Shown here in pieces: positions 39,590-48,247 of a stretch of DNA of 64,000 nucleotides. Below the pieces are notes generated by a model, which saw only the letters and a program-made list of their open reading frames with translations, had not been told where the DNA came from and searched no databases. Within the stretch, counting starts at the first letter, position 1; every line of letters begins with the position of its first letter. The DNA is from CAWBRT01 sp963814745 (GTDB lineage: Bacteria > Acidobacteriota > Terriglobia > Terriglobales > Acidobacteriaceae): contig CAWFEA010000011.1 in NCBI GenBank assembly GCA_963814745.1, positions 1-64,000 of the forward strand, written 5' to 3'. A program made the position numbers and the translations under genes.

Positions 39590-40156
39590 TGTAAGTGGCG
39601 AACTAACGGGAAGTGTAAGCCTCACAGCAGCCCAATCGAACCCTCCGGGGAAATGCGCGTCGGCAGCAGCTTAGCCTTTTTGCGGCGCCACTTTCTTACA
39701 AGTTATATTTTGATAACATGGCCGACTGCCGAGAGCACGAGGAATATGCAACTCGCGGAAAACTGGGCAAAAGTCGTGTCGAAGCTCAACGCTCCGGTCG
39801 AACCCGCGTGCTTGGCCTAACAGGTTGCTGAAAAACAGTTTTCGGGTAGATTGGGATACAACTCTTGCCTAGCGAGGTTATGCTGCATACATTCCATAGT
39901 TCCCCGCTGGTTGTCTTCGATGTTCCGAAAGTCCCTGCAATTTAGGAACTAATTTTCCTGTTTGCCCTCAAGTTGAGATTACTGAAGGACAGTCTAATTG
40001 CTATAGCCAACGATCTCCATTGTGGTTACTGTATGCCTCAAACCGCTGAATCAAAACTGTTTACCTTCTTTTCTAATCATGCTTTGCAATTTGGAATGAG
40101 AATTGCCTGTTTAATCGACAGCAATTTCCGTCGCCTGCTTGGAAAGGAATGGTCGG
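39590..40156. other. Gene-poor region
   Basis: No supported gene. Near 39822 there is a GTTGCTGAAAAAC fragment resembling the end of the 59742-59898 repeat. An open frame at 39973-40167 has no family resemblance and no ribosome-binding site. AAAGGA at 40143-40148 serves the next gene. Confidence 0.5.
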
Positions 40157-40858
40157 ATGAAGCATAAACTGGGTTTTCTGTTAGTTTACTTGTTTTTCAT
40201 TTTAGGTGGGACGGCCCTAGGAGATACCGTTCTCACTCTCACCGGAGCTGGCGGTCCAACCGGGAATAACCTTGGAGGGGCATATGTGGCGCCCTACGCC
40301 GGTACCCTGAATCCCGGGGTAGCTGCTTTGGGAAGTGAGCCTCTGCAGTTGATCTGCGACGACTTCGCCCATGACGTCTCCGTTGGAAATTCCTGGAATG
40401 TGCAAGTAATCCAATTCTCACCTTCGGCCGACCTTTCAAATACGCGTTTCGATAATGCGGTCCTGTACGAGGAAGTCTTCTATCTCATCGACGAGATGAA
40501 TTTTTCGTCAACCACACCGTTGACACTGCTGCAGAATGCCGAGCTTCAGTGGGCAGTATGGGATCTGACGAGCACTAATCCTCCCATAGATTTGAGTTCA
40601 TATATCAGTAATCCGACATATTTGAGCGCGATTCAGGGTTATGTTACTGATGCGCAAGAGGACTATCTCAACGGCCAGAACTACAGCAATTTCTACATAA
40701 TTACCCCGTCCCCTCTGACGGCCCCATTGGGGCAGGAGTATATTACGCTTGATGCTCCTCCTGATGTATCGGAGCCTAGCTCAATGGCATCACTGTGCGC
40801 CGCTGGATTATCACTTTTGTTCTTCCGGCGCAAATTGTCCCTAGCGCTTGTTTCATAA
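40157..40858 (+). CDS. PEP-CTERM-like secreted protein (SEP variant)
   Basis: 233 residues. A signal peptide (MKHKLGFLLVYLFFILGGTALG) leads to a Gly/Thr-rich domain with LICDDFAHDVSVGNSWNVQV and AELQWAVWDLTS. The C-terminus is SEPSSMASLCAAGLSLLFFRRKL: a short PEP-like motif, a hydrophobic helix and a basic cluster, which is the exosortase-type sorting architecture. Such proteins are exported, cut and anchored or released in exopolysaccharide. The last residues (about ALVS) and the stop codon come from an adjoining dispersed repeat starting at 40842. ATG 40157 has AAGGA upstream. Confidence 0.8.
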   Translation: MKHKLGFLLVYLFFILGGTALGDTVLTLTGAGGPTGNNLGGAYVAPYAGTLNPGVAALGSEPLQLICDDFAHDVSVGNSWNVQVIQFSPSADLSNTRFDNAVLYEEVFYLIDEMNFSSTTPLTLLQNAELQWAVWDLTSTNPPIDLSSYISNPTYLSAIQGYVTDAQEDYLNGQNYSNFYIITPSPLTAPLGQEYITLDAPPDVSEPSSMASLCAAGLSLLFFRRKLSLALVS

Positions 40859-41088
40859 ACGTACTTCAGAAGACGGTATTAATCCCCTCAGGGCCTAAAG
40901 TGTGTGCGTGAGAACTAGAATTTGTGGCCACATGTTGTGATCCACTCGTCCGTGAACCGCAATATATTGGGGCGAGAGCACCTCGAAAACGAGTTCTCAC
41001 GCACACACTAAAGCCCACATTTTTCCCGGCTCTGGACGGCATGGCTAAAGCCATGCCCCTTCAAAGAACCATTGATGAAACATGCCCT
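40842..41088. repeat. Dispersed stem-loop repeat, copy A (with nested insert)
   Basis: Ends are inverted repeats of type AGnGCnTGTTTCAT. Internally it has the GGGGCTAAAGCCC stem, here split by a nested 107-bp element, and the GGCATGGCTAAAGCCATGCC stem-loop. It supplies the stop codon of the PEP-CTERM-like gene. Related copies are at 42299, 43516 (half), 50532 (half), 53609 and 55435. Confidence 0.85.
40901..41007. mobile_element. 107-bp MITE-like element nested in repeat copy A
   Basis: Perfect 15-bp inverted ends TGTGTGCGTGAGAAC (40901-40915) and GTTCTCACGCACACA (40993-41007) are bordered on both sides by CTAAAG (40895-40900, 41008-41013). The CTAAAG is the loop half of the host repeat's stem. 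The terminal repeat is the same as in the two IS1182-like copies at 42663 and 50604. It is non-coding and probably mobilised in trans. Confidence 0.85.
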
Positions 41089-41118
41089 AGCGCAAGCCAA
41101 TTCGTATCGCGCGGATTC

Positions 41119-42255
41119 TCATACATAGCCGGGGCCCTCTATTCCGGCGTAGTGAGTAATCAAATCTTCATTCACTTCAACTCCGATACCGGCCTTATCG
41201 CTGGGTGAAATCGTGCCGTCGGCGTCGATACGTATGGGCGGGTCGATCAACTGATCGCGCAATGGGTTGTTGAGTGAACAATCGGTCTCGAAGTAGCCGC
41301 TATTTTCGATCGCACTCAAGACCTGAACGGTGGCGGCCATATTGACGCCCTGGCTGGTGTGGAGATGGACCGGAAGTTTATAGGCCGATGCCATAGCGGC
41401 AATCTTCAGCGCTTCAGTAATGCCTCCGCATTTCGAAAGGTCAGGCTGTAAGATCTCGACTGCGCCCTCCTCGATTAAACGGCTGAATTCGAAACGCGTG
41501 TAATGATTCTCGCCAGCCGCAAATGGAACCGGAGCAAAGCCTTTTGCCTCGCGGTACAGGCGGTAATCGTGAGCGGAAAAAGGCTCTTCAAGCCAACCGA
41601 CGTGGCATGCGGCAAAGGCCGGCATGGCTCGGCGCGCGTCACTCAAACTGTAATTGGAATTGGCATCGGTCAGAATATCGATTTCCGGTCCAAGAGCTGC
41701 CCGCACTGCCTCAACCCGGGCGACATCCGCCTTAACGGAATCGCCAATCCTGAGCTTCAGTGCCCGAAATCCCGCGGCAACAAAGCCCTTGGCCTCCTGG
41801 ACGAGCGCTTCGGGAGGCTGGTACCCCAAGGAGATGCCGCCGGCATAGGCGGGGATCTTGCGGCTTTTTCCGCCTAACAATTTGTGCAGCGGCCAGCCGA
41901 CCGCCTTGCCGCGAATGTCCCAGAGCGCCATATCGATGCCGCTCATCGCCATCGCACAGGCAGCCCCCATGCCGTGGCTCCCAAGTTGAAACTTGTAGAT
42001 TCGCGACCAGACTCCGTTCACGTCGGTCGCTTCCATGCCGACGACCAACTGTTTGAGGGTCGTGTTAATCAGGGTGGCGATTGCCAAATGGGCTCGCCCG
42101 TGGTGCGATTCACCCCACCCAATAAGTCCGCTCTCTGTTTTCACTTTGACGAACACCGTATCCCGCTTGACCATCAGCCCGATGCCAAGGCGGACGCGGT
42201 GTTCGGGCGGAACCGGAACGGTTACGGGAAACGCTTTGATTTCTATGATCTTCAT
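41119..42255 (-). CDS. Mandelate racemase/muconate lactonizing enzyme family protein
   Basis: 378 residues of the enolase superfamily from ATG 42255 (MKIIEIKAFPVTVPV). The capping domain is followed by a barrel with ALKLRIG (catalytic Lys, then Arg in place of the second Lys), metal ligands in TDANSNYS, LEEPF and AAGENHYTRFEF, and VHLHTSQG near the end. The family abstracts an alpha-proton from carboxylates: racemases, cycloisomerases or sugar-acid dehydratases. Substrate is not predictable. It is flanked on both sides by dispersed repeats, and there are no operon partners. Confidence 0.87.
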   Translation of the reverse strand: MKIIEIKAFPVTVPVPPEHRVRLGIGLMVKRDTVFVKVKTESGLIGWGESHHGRAHLAIATLINTTLKQLVVGMEATDVNGVWSRIYKFQLGSHGMGAACAMAMSGIDMALWDIRGKAVGWPLHKLLGGKSRKIPAYAGGISLGYQPPEALVQEAKGFVAAGFRALKLRIGDSVKADVARVEAVRAALGPEIDILTDANSNYSLSDARRAMPAFAACHVGWLEEPFSAHDYRLYREAKGFAPVPFAAGENHYTRFEFSRLIEEGAVEILQPDLSKCGGITEALKIAAMASAYKLPVHLHTSQGVNMAATVQVLSAIENSGYFETDCSLNNPLRDQLIDPPIRIDADGTISPSDKAGIGVEVNEDLITHYAGIEGPGYV

Positions 42256-42298
42256 GTGACCTCGTGTGCGCCGCCGCCAACTCGTGTGTGGGTTCGTT

Positions 42299-42427
42299 AG
42301 AGCTTGTTTTAAAAACACTCCAGCGGAATGAGACTTGTGCCCTCAGGGGCTAAAGCCCGCATTTCTGTTGGCTCTGAACGGCATGGCTAAAGCCATGCCG
42401 TTCCAAGCACTATTTTTGAAACACGCT
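42299..42427. repeat. Dispersed stem-loop repeat, copy B
   Basis: AGAGCTTGTTTTAAAAAC at the left and TTTTTGAAACACGCT at the right, with CAGGGGCTAAAGCCCG and GGCATGGCTAAAGCCATGCC inside. It lies in the leader of the racemase-family gene. The following 42428-42662 contains no gene and one further GAGGCTAAAGTCTC hairpin. Confidence 0.85.
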
Positions 42428-42662
42428 GTAACAATCGTGCTCCGATCAATGATGTGTGTCCAGGGATATTTGTGTCCGACTCGGCGATACGGGTGGGAGG
42501 CGCGGAAAGCCCGGATAACATGCCGCTATTGGGCAGGACACGGATTTTCCCGCGTCATGCGTCCAAGCAACAACGCGTAGGGAAACTCTGAACAAGTCTT
42601 GTTAGAAGAACCGAGGTCCCTCAGAGGCTAAAGTCTCATTAGGGCATGCTGGTCTTACGTAC

Positions 42663-43515
42663 GGGCTTTAGTGTGTGCGTGAGAACTGACTTGTTTTTCA
42701 CAGGGCAGATGGGGCACAAAGAGATATGTCACGATTTCTGCCTTACAGTCCCGAGCAAGCGTACTTGATACCTCCGAGTGTGCAGGATGAGTTGGGAGCG
42801 GATCATCTGTGTTTTTTTGTGCGGCAGGTGGTAAGTCGGCTGGAACTGAGCCGATTTGAGCAGGCCTACAGCCTGGAAGGTGGAGAGCTGTATGCGCCGG
42901 AGCTGATGCTGAGCGTGTGGCTGTACGCCTACGCGGTGGGGCTGACCAGTGCGCGGCGGCTGGAGCAGCGGCTGGAGCAGCGGCTGGTGGAGGATCTGGC
43001 GTTGCGTTACCTGGCGGGTGGGGCGCGGGTGGATAACTGGGCGCTGAGCGGGTTTCGGCGACGGCACGCGGGGGCGATCAACGATGCCTTCACCCAGGTG
43101 TTGGAGATGGCGCGGCAGTTGGGCTGGGGCAAGCTGGGACGGGTGGCGATCGACGCGACGCGGCGCAAGGCGGTGGTGGAAGCGGTGTTCGGAGTGCTCA
43201 AGCAGCAGCGTGGGATGCGGCAGTTCCGGACCCGCGGTCTGGGCAAGGCGGGATGCGAGTTCGGGCTGGCGGCCCTGGCCTACAACGTGACCCGGTTGCA
43301 CGCCCTGCGGCAGGCTTAAACACAATACGTTTTCGCCACCATCACATTTATTGATTGCCCTTTCTCGTGCCCGGTGAGCGATCCCTGGCACGCGGTCTCT
43401 GGTTAGCGGGTAAGCGGCGCCCCACGAGGGCAGCGGAACCTCAGAAAGAACCGGGCTGCCAGACAAGGAGTTAAACAGGCATGGTGTCCGGGTTCTCACG
43501 CACACACTGAAGCCC
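42663..43515 (+). mobile_element. IS1182-like element, copy 1 (internally deleted)
   Basis: 853 bp. The ends are inverted repeats of 24 bp: left 42663-42686 and right 43492-43515, sharing the core TGTGTGCGTGAGAAC and differing at one base. It encodes a shortened transposase. Sequence on the right outside the end continues as a dispersed-repeat half (43516-43564), so the element lies inside that repeat's GGGCTAAAGCCC stem. It is in inverted orientation to copy 2 at 50604-52063. Confidence 0.88.
42726..43319 (+). pseudogene. IS1182-like transposase with an in-frame internal deletion
   Basis: 197 residues. The N-terminal domain is intact (MSRFLPYSPEQAYLIPPSVQDELG, MLSVWLYAYAVGLTSARRLEQR, NWALSGFRRRH), but AIDATR is joined directly to RKAVVEAVFGVLKQQRGMRQF. 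Compared with copy 2, about 200 codons carrying the central catalytic Asp and insertion domain are missing. A LEQR duplication is also present. It cannot be catalytically active but could still bind ends. Confidence 0.88.
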
Positions 43516-43564
43516 TTGAGGAAATTGACCCCGTTTCCCGAAATAGGTTTATGAAACAAACTCT
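43516..43564. repeat. Half of a dispersed stem-loop repeat interrupted by IS1182 copy 1
   Basis: Reading leftward this is AGAGTTTGTTTCATAAACC, then CGGGAAACGGGGTCAATT, stopping at the IS edge. Its outer end overlaps the TAG stop codon of the NapC-type cytochrome gene (43563-43565). Confidence 0.75.
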
Positions 43565-45095
43565 ATGGCCCAACCCCGCCGGTGTGGCAATCGGAGCAGT
43601 TGACGGCCGTCAGGTCGCCCAGGTCCACCGGATGCTTGAAGGCGATGGCGGTCGTGGAGGGCATCAGCGACTCTTTTCCTTCCTGTTGCGCGAGCACGGT
43701 ATGGCAGGAGTTGCAATCCTTGCTGATGGTCTTTCCGTCCTTGCTGACGTGGTTGCCGTCGTGGCAGCGGAAGCATCCCTGAAAATAGAAGTGGCCGATA
43801 TTGTTGGGATGGGTGCGCCAATCGACCTTCATCTCCGGAAAGATGGTGGTGCGGAAGATACGCTGGAGGGTGGCCACGGTAGCCTGTATCTGGCCCTGCT
43901 TGGCGGCGGCGACCTGCGGGTATTTCTCGCCGTAGAAAGCGGGGATCGCTTTGGCAATCGCCGCCATCGCCTCGGGGGTGGTCTTATAGGCAGCGGTCAG
44001 CGCCCCGACCGCCTGTTGTTTGACGTAAGGCAGGCTCTGGTCAATCTGGCGCGCCGCCAGCGCGTCATCCACCGAGCGGTCCGGCGCCACGTAAATATGG
44101 GTGGGGCGGTTGTGGCAATCGACGCAATCCATGCGCCGCCGGCTCATCTTGGCAATCTCTTCCGGCTTGGCCCCGGTGGCAAAGTACTCCGTGGTGACGC
44201 CTTTGGCGTCTTGCACCTGCACGTAGGGTATGTTTTGCCGCTTGGGATCGGAGGCGTAAGTGATGACGTTAGCGATGTTCATGTGCCAGTGAATGCCGCT
44301 GGTTTGGCCGAGATTGGGGTCGCCGCCGCCGGTCTTGATCAGCAGTTGCAACTGCCGCGGGGTGTTCTGCTCGTCGCTGGCGAAGTGATTGATGACCCTC
44401 AATTGCGCTCCCCAGAACTTCCTCGGCCAGTGGCACTGCCCGCAGGTCTGCGGCGCCGGACGCAGGTTGGCTACCGGCGTCTCGATGGGCCGCGGATAGG
44501 TGTTCAGCACGGTCTTGAAAACCTGCCGCGCGCCGGAGAGCTTCGAGCGCACATACCAGCTTGCGCCGGCCCCGACGTGACAATCGACGCAGGCGACGCG
44601 GGCGTGCGGCGATGCCTGGTAAGCAACGAATTCCGGGTGCATCACCGTGTGGCACAGCTCGCCGCAAAACTGCACCGAATCGGTGAACTCATAGGCGCGG
44701 TAACTGCCGACCGCGGTGAGAATCACGAAGATGATCACCGCCGAAAGAAAAAACGCGATCGTGCCGCGCTGCGTGGCGCTGTTCAAATCGAGCACGGGGA
44801 AGGCCGGCAGAGACGCTATATGCCGGCGGCGCCGCTGGCGTTCCAGCCACATCCCGGCCACTGCCATCAACAAGCCCCCCACCAGGAATGCCGGCATCAC
44901 CATGTAGGCGAAGATGCCGACATAAGGGCTGGACTGCGTCGAAACCACATCGACCAGAAACAGGAAGATAATGTTGGCCAGTGATACGGCCGCCAAAGCC
45001 AGCCCAGTCATGCTGATGTAATTGCGCGTCAGGCTCGGCAGCGAAAAATTCATTTCCGGCGGACTGGGTGGGACCGGGGTTCCCGCATCACTCAT
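43563..45095 (-). CDS. NapC/NirT-type membrane heptaheme cytochrome c (ImcH-like)
   Basis: 510 residues. Three membrane helices (about 26-50, 58-83 and 112-131) precede a periplasmic domain with seven heme sites. The first is an unusual CX3CH (FCGELCHTV, residues 144-149), then CVDCH, CGQCH, CVDCH, CFRCH, CNSCH and CSDCH. SPHARVACVDCHVGAGASWYVRSKLSG is characteristic of NapC/NirT quinol oxidases. Geobacter ImcH, an inner-membrane heptaheme protein for high-potential extracellular electron transfer, has similar size and heme count. It is the last gene of the leftward cytochrome operon (56-nt gap to cytochrome b). It probably passes menaquinol electrons to periplasmic cytochromes. Confidence 0.87.
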   Translation of the reverse strand: MSDAGTPVPPSPPEMNFSLPSLTRNYISMTGLALAAVSLANIIFLFLVDVVSTQSSPYVGIFAYMVMPAFLVGGLLMAVAGMWLERQRRRRHIASLPAFPVLDLNSATQRGTIAFFLSAVIIFVILTAVGSYRAYEFTDSVQFCGELCHTVMHPEFVAYQASPHARVACVDCHVGAGASWYVRSKLSGARQVFKTVLNTYPRPIETPVANLRPAPQTCGQCHWPRKFWGAQLRVINHFASDEQNTPRQLQLLIKTGGGDPNLGQTSGIHWHMNIANVITYASDPKRQNIPYVQVQDAKGVTTEYFATGAKPEEIAKMSRRRMDCVDCHNRPTHIYVAPDRSVDDALAARQIDQSLPYVKQQAVGALTAAYKTTPEAMAAIAKAIPAFYGEKYPQVAAAKQGQIQATVATLQRIFRTTIFPEMKVDWRTHPNNIGHFYFQGCFRCHDGNHVSKDGKTISKDCNSCHTVLAQQEGKESLMPSTTAIAFKHPVDLGDLTAVNCSDCHTGGVGP

Positions 45096-45151
45096 CGTAA
45101 GCTCCTGGGAGGATAATGATACCGGAAAGCGGAAGGCGCGGCCTCTCCGGC

Positions 45152-46075
45152 CTAACGATAGACAAACAACATCGCATACACGATCCAGACAACGATGCTG
45201 AAGCCGATACTGAGCGCCATCCAGGCGAAGACGCGGATCGTCTTGACCACGATCTCCGGGTGCGGCTCGGCCAGATGTTGCTCCAGTTCGCCGCTCTCCA
45301 CCAGCGCGTCGTATTCCTTGCGTTTATCCCGTTTCAGCTCGGCCAGCGCCATCCGGCCGGTAAAGACCGTGGTATCCATGGGAAACTTCTCCGGCCGCAG
45401 GTGGGTGTTGAAGAAATGCACGGTAAAAATGAAGCCGGTGGCCAGCAGCGCTTCGTCGCTGTGGATGATGGTGGCGACGTTGATGAACGCTCCCGGCAGA
45501 AAGCGCGTGAAGAATATCGGGAACCACAGCGTCAGGCCGGTCGATCCGATGATGAAGACGCCCCAGAAGACGGCAAAGTAGTCGAATTTTTCCCAGTAGG
45601 TCCAGCGCCCGTACTCCGGCTTCGGGCCAAGGTGTACGAACCACTTCAGGGTGGCGATGAATTCATCCAGGTCCTTTTTCATCGGGATCATCGAGTTCGG
45701 CCCCAGCAGCATCGCCCGCCAGGAGCCATACTTTTTCTTTTTCAGCTTGCTGAGATCCACCAGATGAACGATGAAGGCGGAAAACATCACCACCGCCGCG
45801 CAGCGATGGATATAGCCGGCGGTCTGAAATCCGCCGAGCAGCCGCGACAGGAAAACCGCCCACTTGGTGAAGGAAAACTTCAGCGTCAGGCCGGTCGTCG
45901 CCAGGCTGAGGAAGCTGACGACGAGGCAGCCGTGAAGCGTGCGCTGCAGCCGGCTGAAGCGCACAAACTCACGCTGCACCGCGGTCGCCGGCTTCAGATA
46001 GTGGGCGAGCTCTTCCGCGCTTGCGCTGGGACGCGCGTCGTCGGGCTCCCGCAGGGCTGGTTTGCTGTTATTCAT
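45152..46075 (-). CDS. Cytochrome b (b561 / formate dehydrogenase gamma-like) membrane subunit
   Basis: 307 residues with at least four membrane helices bearing candidate heme b histidines: RTLHGCLVVSFLSLATTG, GYIHRCAAVVMFSAFIVHL, the STGLTLWFPIFF helix and TIIHSDEALLATGFIFTVHFFNTHLRPEKFPMD. A final C-terminal helix is VFAWMALSIGFSIVVWIVYAML. The same fold occurs at the C-terminus of the 11-heme protein at 48248. ATG 46075 overlaps the end of the 19-heme gene by 8 nt. It likely oxidises quinol and hands electrons to the multiheme partner. Confidence 0.87.
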   Translation of the reverse strand: MNNSKPALREPDDARPSASAEELAHYLKPATAVQREFVRFSRLQRTLHGCLVVSFLSLATTGLTLKFSFTKWAVFLSRLLGGFQTAGYIHRCAAVVMFSAFIVHLVDLSKLKKKKYGSWRAMLLGPNSMIPMKKDLDEFIATLKWFVHLGPKPEYGRWTYWEKFDYFAVFWGVFIIGSTGLTLWFPIFFTRFLPGAFINVATIIHSDEALLATGFIFTVHFFNTHLRPEKFPMDTTVFTGRMALAELKRDKRKEYDALVESGELEQHLAEPHPEIVVKTIRVFAWMALSIGFSIVVWIVYAMLFVYR

Positions 46076-48161
46076 CCTGCTTATCCTCCGCCGCTGGCGG
46101 CTTCGCCTCGAGCGCTGCTTCTTCCGCGCGCAACTGGCGGCGCATCTCGAACGCGCGCGGCAGCCACAACATGGTATGCACGCCGCTGATGACAAAAGTC
46201 CCGATCAGCAGCGATGTCATGCCCCAGAACGCCCAGAACAGGAACGGATATTTCTTGGGATCGTGATGAGTCGCGTGCGTCAGGTATCCGGCAAAGCGGC
46301 GGGTGGCGTCGGCGTGGCACTTCTGGCAGGTGGCAACCACGTTGATCGCGGCTCAAGTGCGACCGCGGGTCGGTCACCTTCTGGATATCGTGCGCGCCGT
46401 GGCAGTCGTAACATTTGGCGGTCTTGGTGTAGCCGAGCCGCGACACCTTTCCGTGATAGGTATCGAAATACGATTTGGCGATTTCACTGTGGCAGCGGCC
46501 GCATCGGTCCATGATTTCCAGCTTGAATCCATCTTCATCGGCCCGGCGAATCGAGTGGGCGGTGTGGCAGTCGCTGCACACCGGCAAGGGTTTGTCCGTC
46601 TTGGTGACCGTCGCCGAGTGCACGCTCTGCACGAACTGCTCTTCGATGCCGTGATGGCATTTGCCACAGGTTTGCGGCATGTTCCGGCTGTTGACCGTCG
46701 ATTCGGGATCTTTGGCCGGCAACTCGCCGTGCGCCGTGTGGCAACTGGTGCAGGTGGCCGTAACCGTCAGGCCGCTTTTCAACAGCCCCTTGCCGTGAAT
46801 GCTTTCGCTGTAATTGGAAATGATTTCGTGCTGTGTGCCGGTGTAACGCACCGCCGCGCGCTGGCCTTCGCGGTGACACCGCGCGCACAAATTCGGAACA
46901 TTCGGGGGAAACGTGGCCGACTGCGGATCGGCCTTGCCGAGTATGCCGTGGGTGCCGTGGCACTCTCGGCAGGTGGGCGCGTTCGTGTCCTGCTTGGCGA
47001 ACAATTGCCCGTGCGTGCTGCGTTGATATTGCTGCCCCACCGCCTCGTGACACTTGCTGCAATCGACCGCCTTGGTAATGGTTTCGCAGGGACGAAGCTT
47101 GGAAGCGTTCACCTCCGAGTGGCACTGGCTGCAAGCCACCTTGGCATGCCGCGAGCCGGCGACTTCGGCGACGTTGACGAACATCGAGCGCCCGTTGGCT
47201 GATTTCAAACCTGATTTTCGTGGCAGCGCATGCAATCGGCATCGGCCATGCCTTGCGGGTAGAAGACATTGCGCACCTTGTGCGGCTGGTGGCAATCGAC
47301 GCAGGCGGGCAGAACATTGGCTTCCTTCTCCCACAGCTCGCCGCGGATCGTCTTGCGGTGTACCTGCTCGATTTCGGCGTGGCACTTGGTGCAGGTGGCC
47401 GCAATGTTGCGCCGGGCGATGGAGGAGTTGGGATCGGTGTGCGGCAGAATGCAGTGCGCCGTGTGGCACGAAGCGCAGTTGGCGGCCACGATCAGGCCCT
47501 TCTTCAGCAAGCCTTCGCCGTGGATGCTCTCCGTGTAATTCTCAAGAATATTGTGCTGGTCGATATGGCGCTGCGTCTGGACCGGCGTGCCTTCCTGATG
47601 GCATTGCCCGCAGACGAACGGAACCTTCAGCGGCGCCACGGCTGAGTTCTTGTCCTTCACCGGCAGGATGTCGTGATTGCCGTGGCAGTTCACGCAACGG
47701 GGAGCCAGGTTATCGCCGTGAGCAGCCGCTTTGCCGTGCAGCGATTTGGCAAGCTTCTCCTGCTCGTCCGCATGGCAGGTGCCGCACTGTACCTTCTTTG
47801 GCGTGGGGTGCGGCAGATCCGCGCCTTCCAGGTCGGCATGGCAGTTGGTGCACGCCAGGCTGCCATGCACCGAAGAAGAAAACTTCTTGCCGTCCACGTA
47901 GAGCGAGATGGTCCGCCCCGCATGCTTCGTCGTCATGCTTTTCTCGCTGTGGCAGCCGAAACAGAGATCGTTCTGCCCGGCCGTATCGGCGGCCTGCGCG
48001 CGCTTCGCCGGCAGACCCAGGCCGAGCGCCAAAGCCATCGCCGCCAGCACAACCGCACCCGTCATGGTGCGGCGCCGGCGGGCCGCCCACGCCGCCGCGT
48101 GCCTTATTTGTGGACCACCAGCGAGCTTACCCTGATCCTTGCTCTTCATTATTTGTGCCAT
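46068..48161 (-). CDS. 19-heme cytochrome c with C-terminal membrane anchor (two frameshifts)
   Basis: Three open segments join near 47213 and 46345 into about 697 residues. An N-terminal signal (TMTGAVVLAAMALALGLGLPAKRAQA) is followed by 19 CXXCH motifs: nine in the first segment, nine in the second and one (CQKCH) in the last. A single membrane helix follows (FPFLFWAFWGMTSLLIGTFVISGVHTMLW region) with a basic then acidic tail. A recurrent block (heme, then GxHxI, then NxxxTCxxCH) suggests internal duplication. Both breaks lie between well-aligned blocks, so sequencing error is likely. It overlaps the cytochrome b start. It is probably a periplasmic electron wire tethered to the inner membrane. 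Confidence 0.83.
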
Positions 48162-48247
48162 CCAAGACCGCTGATTCCCCCACCAGGACCAGCTTACATT
48201 ATGTCGAATTCCGCCGGAATTTCTTCCCCAGGCTTGCCTGTCGCGGA

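Noticed and set aside
39973..40167. Possible 64-residue gene
   Set aside because: No ribosome-binding site, no family similarity, and it overlaps the start of the PEP-CTERM-like gene.
40895..41013. Short hairpin interpreted as a Rho-independent terminator for the PEP-CTERM-like gene
   Set aside because: The perfect inverted ends are 77 nt apart, carry no T tract and are bordered by a duplicated hexamer, which fits a mobile element better.
43551..44984. 477-codon open frame antisense to the heptaheme cytochrome
   Set aside because: The minus strand has seven heme motifs and membrane helices; the plus-strand product is low-complexity shadow sequence.
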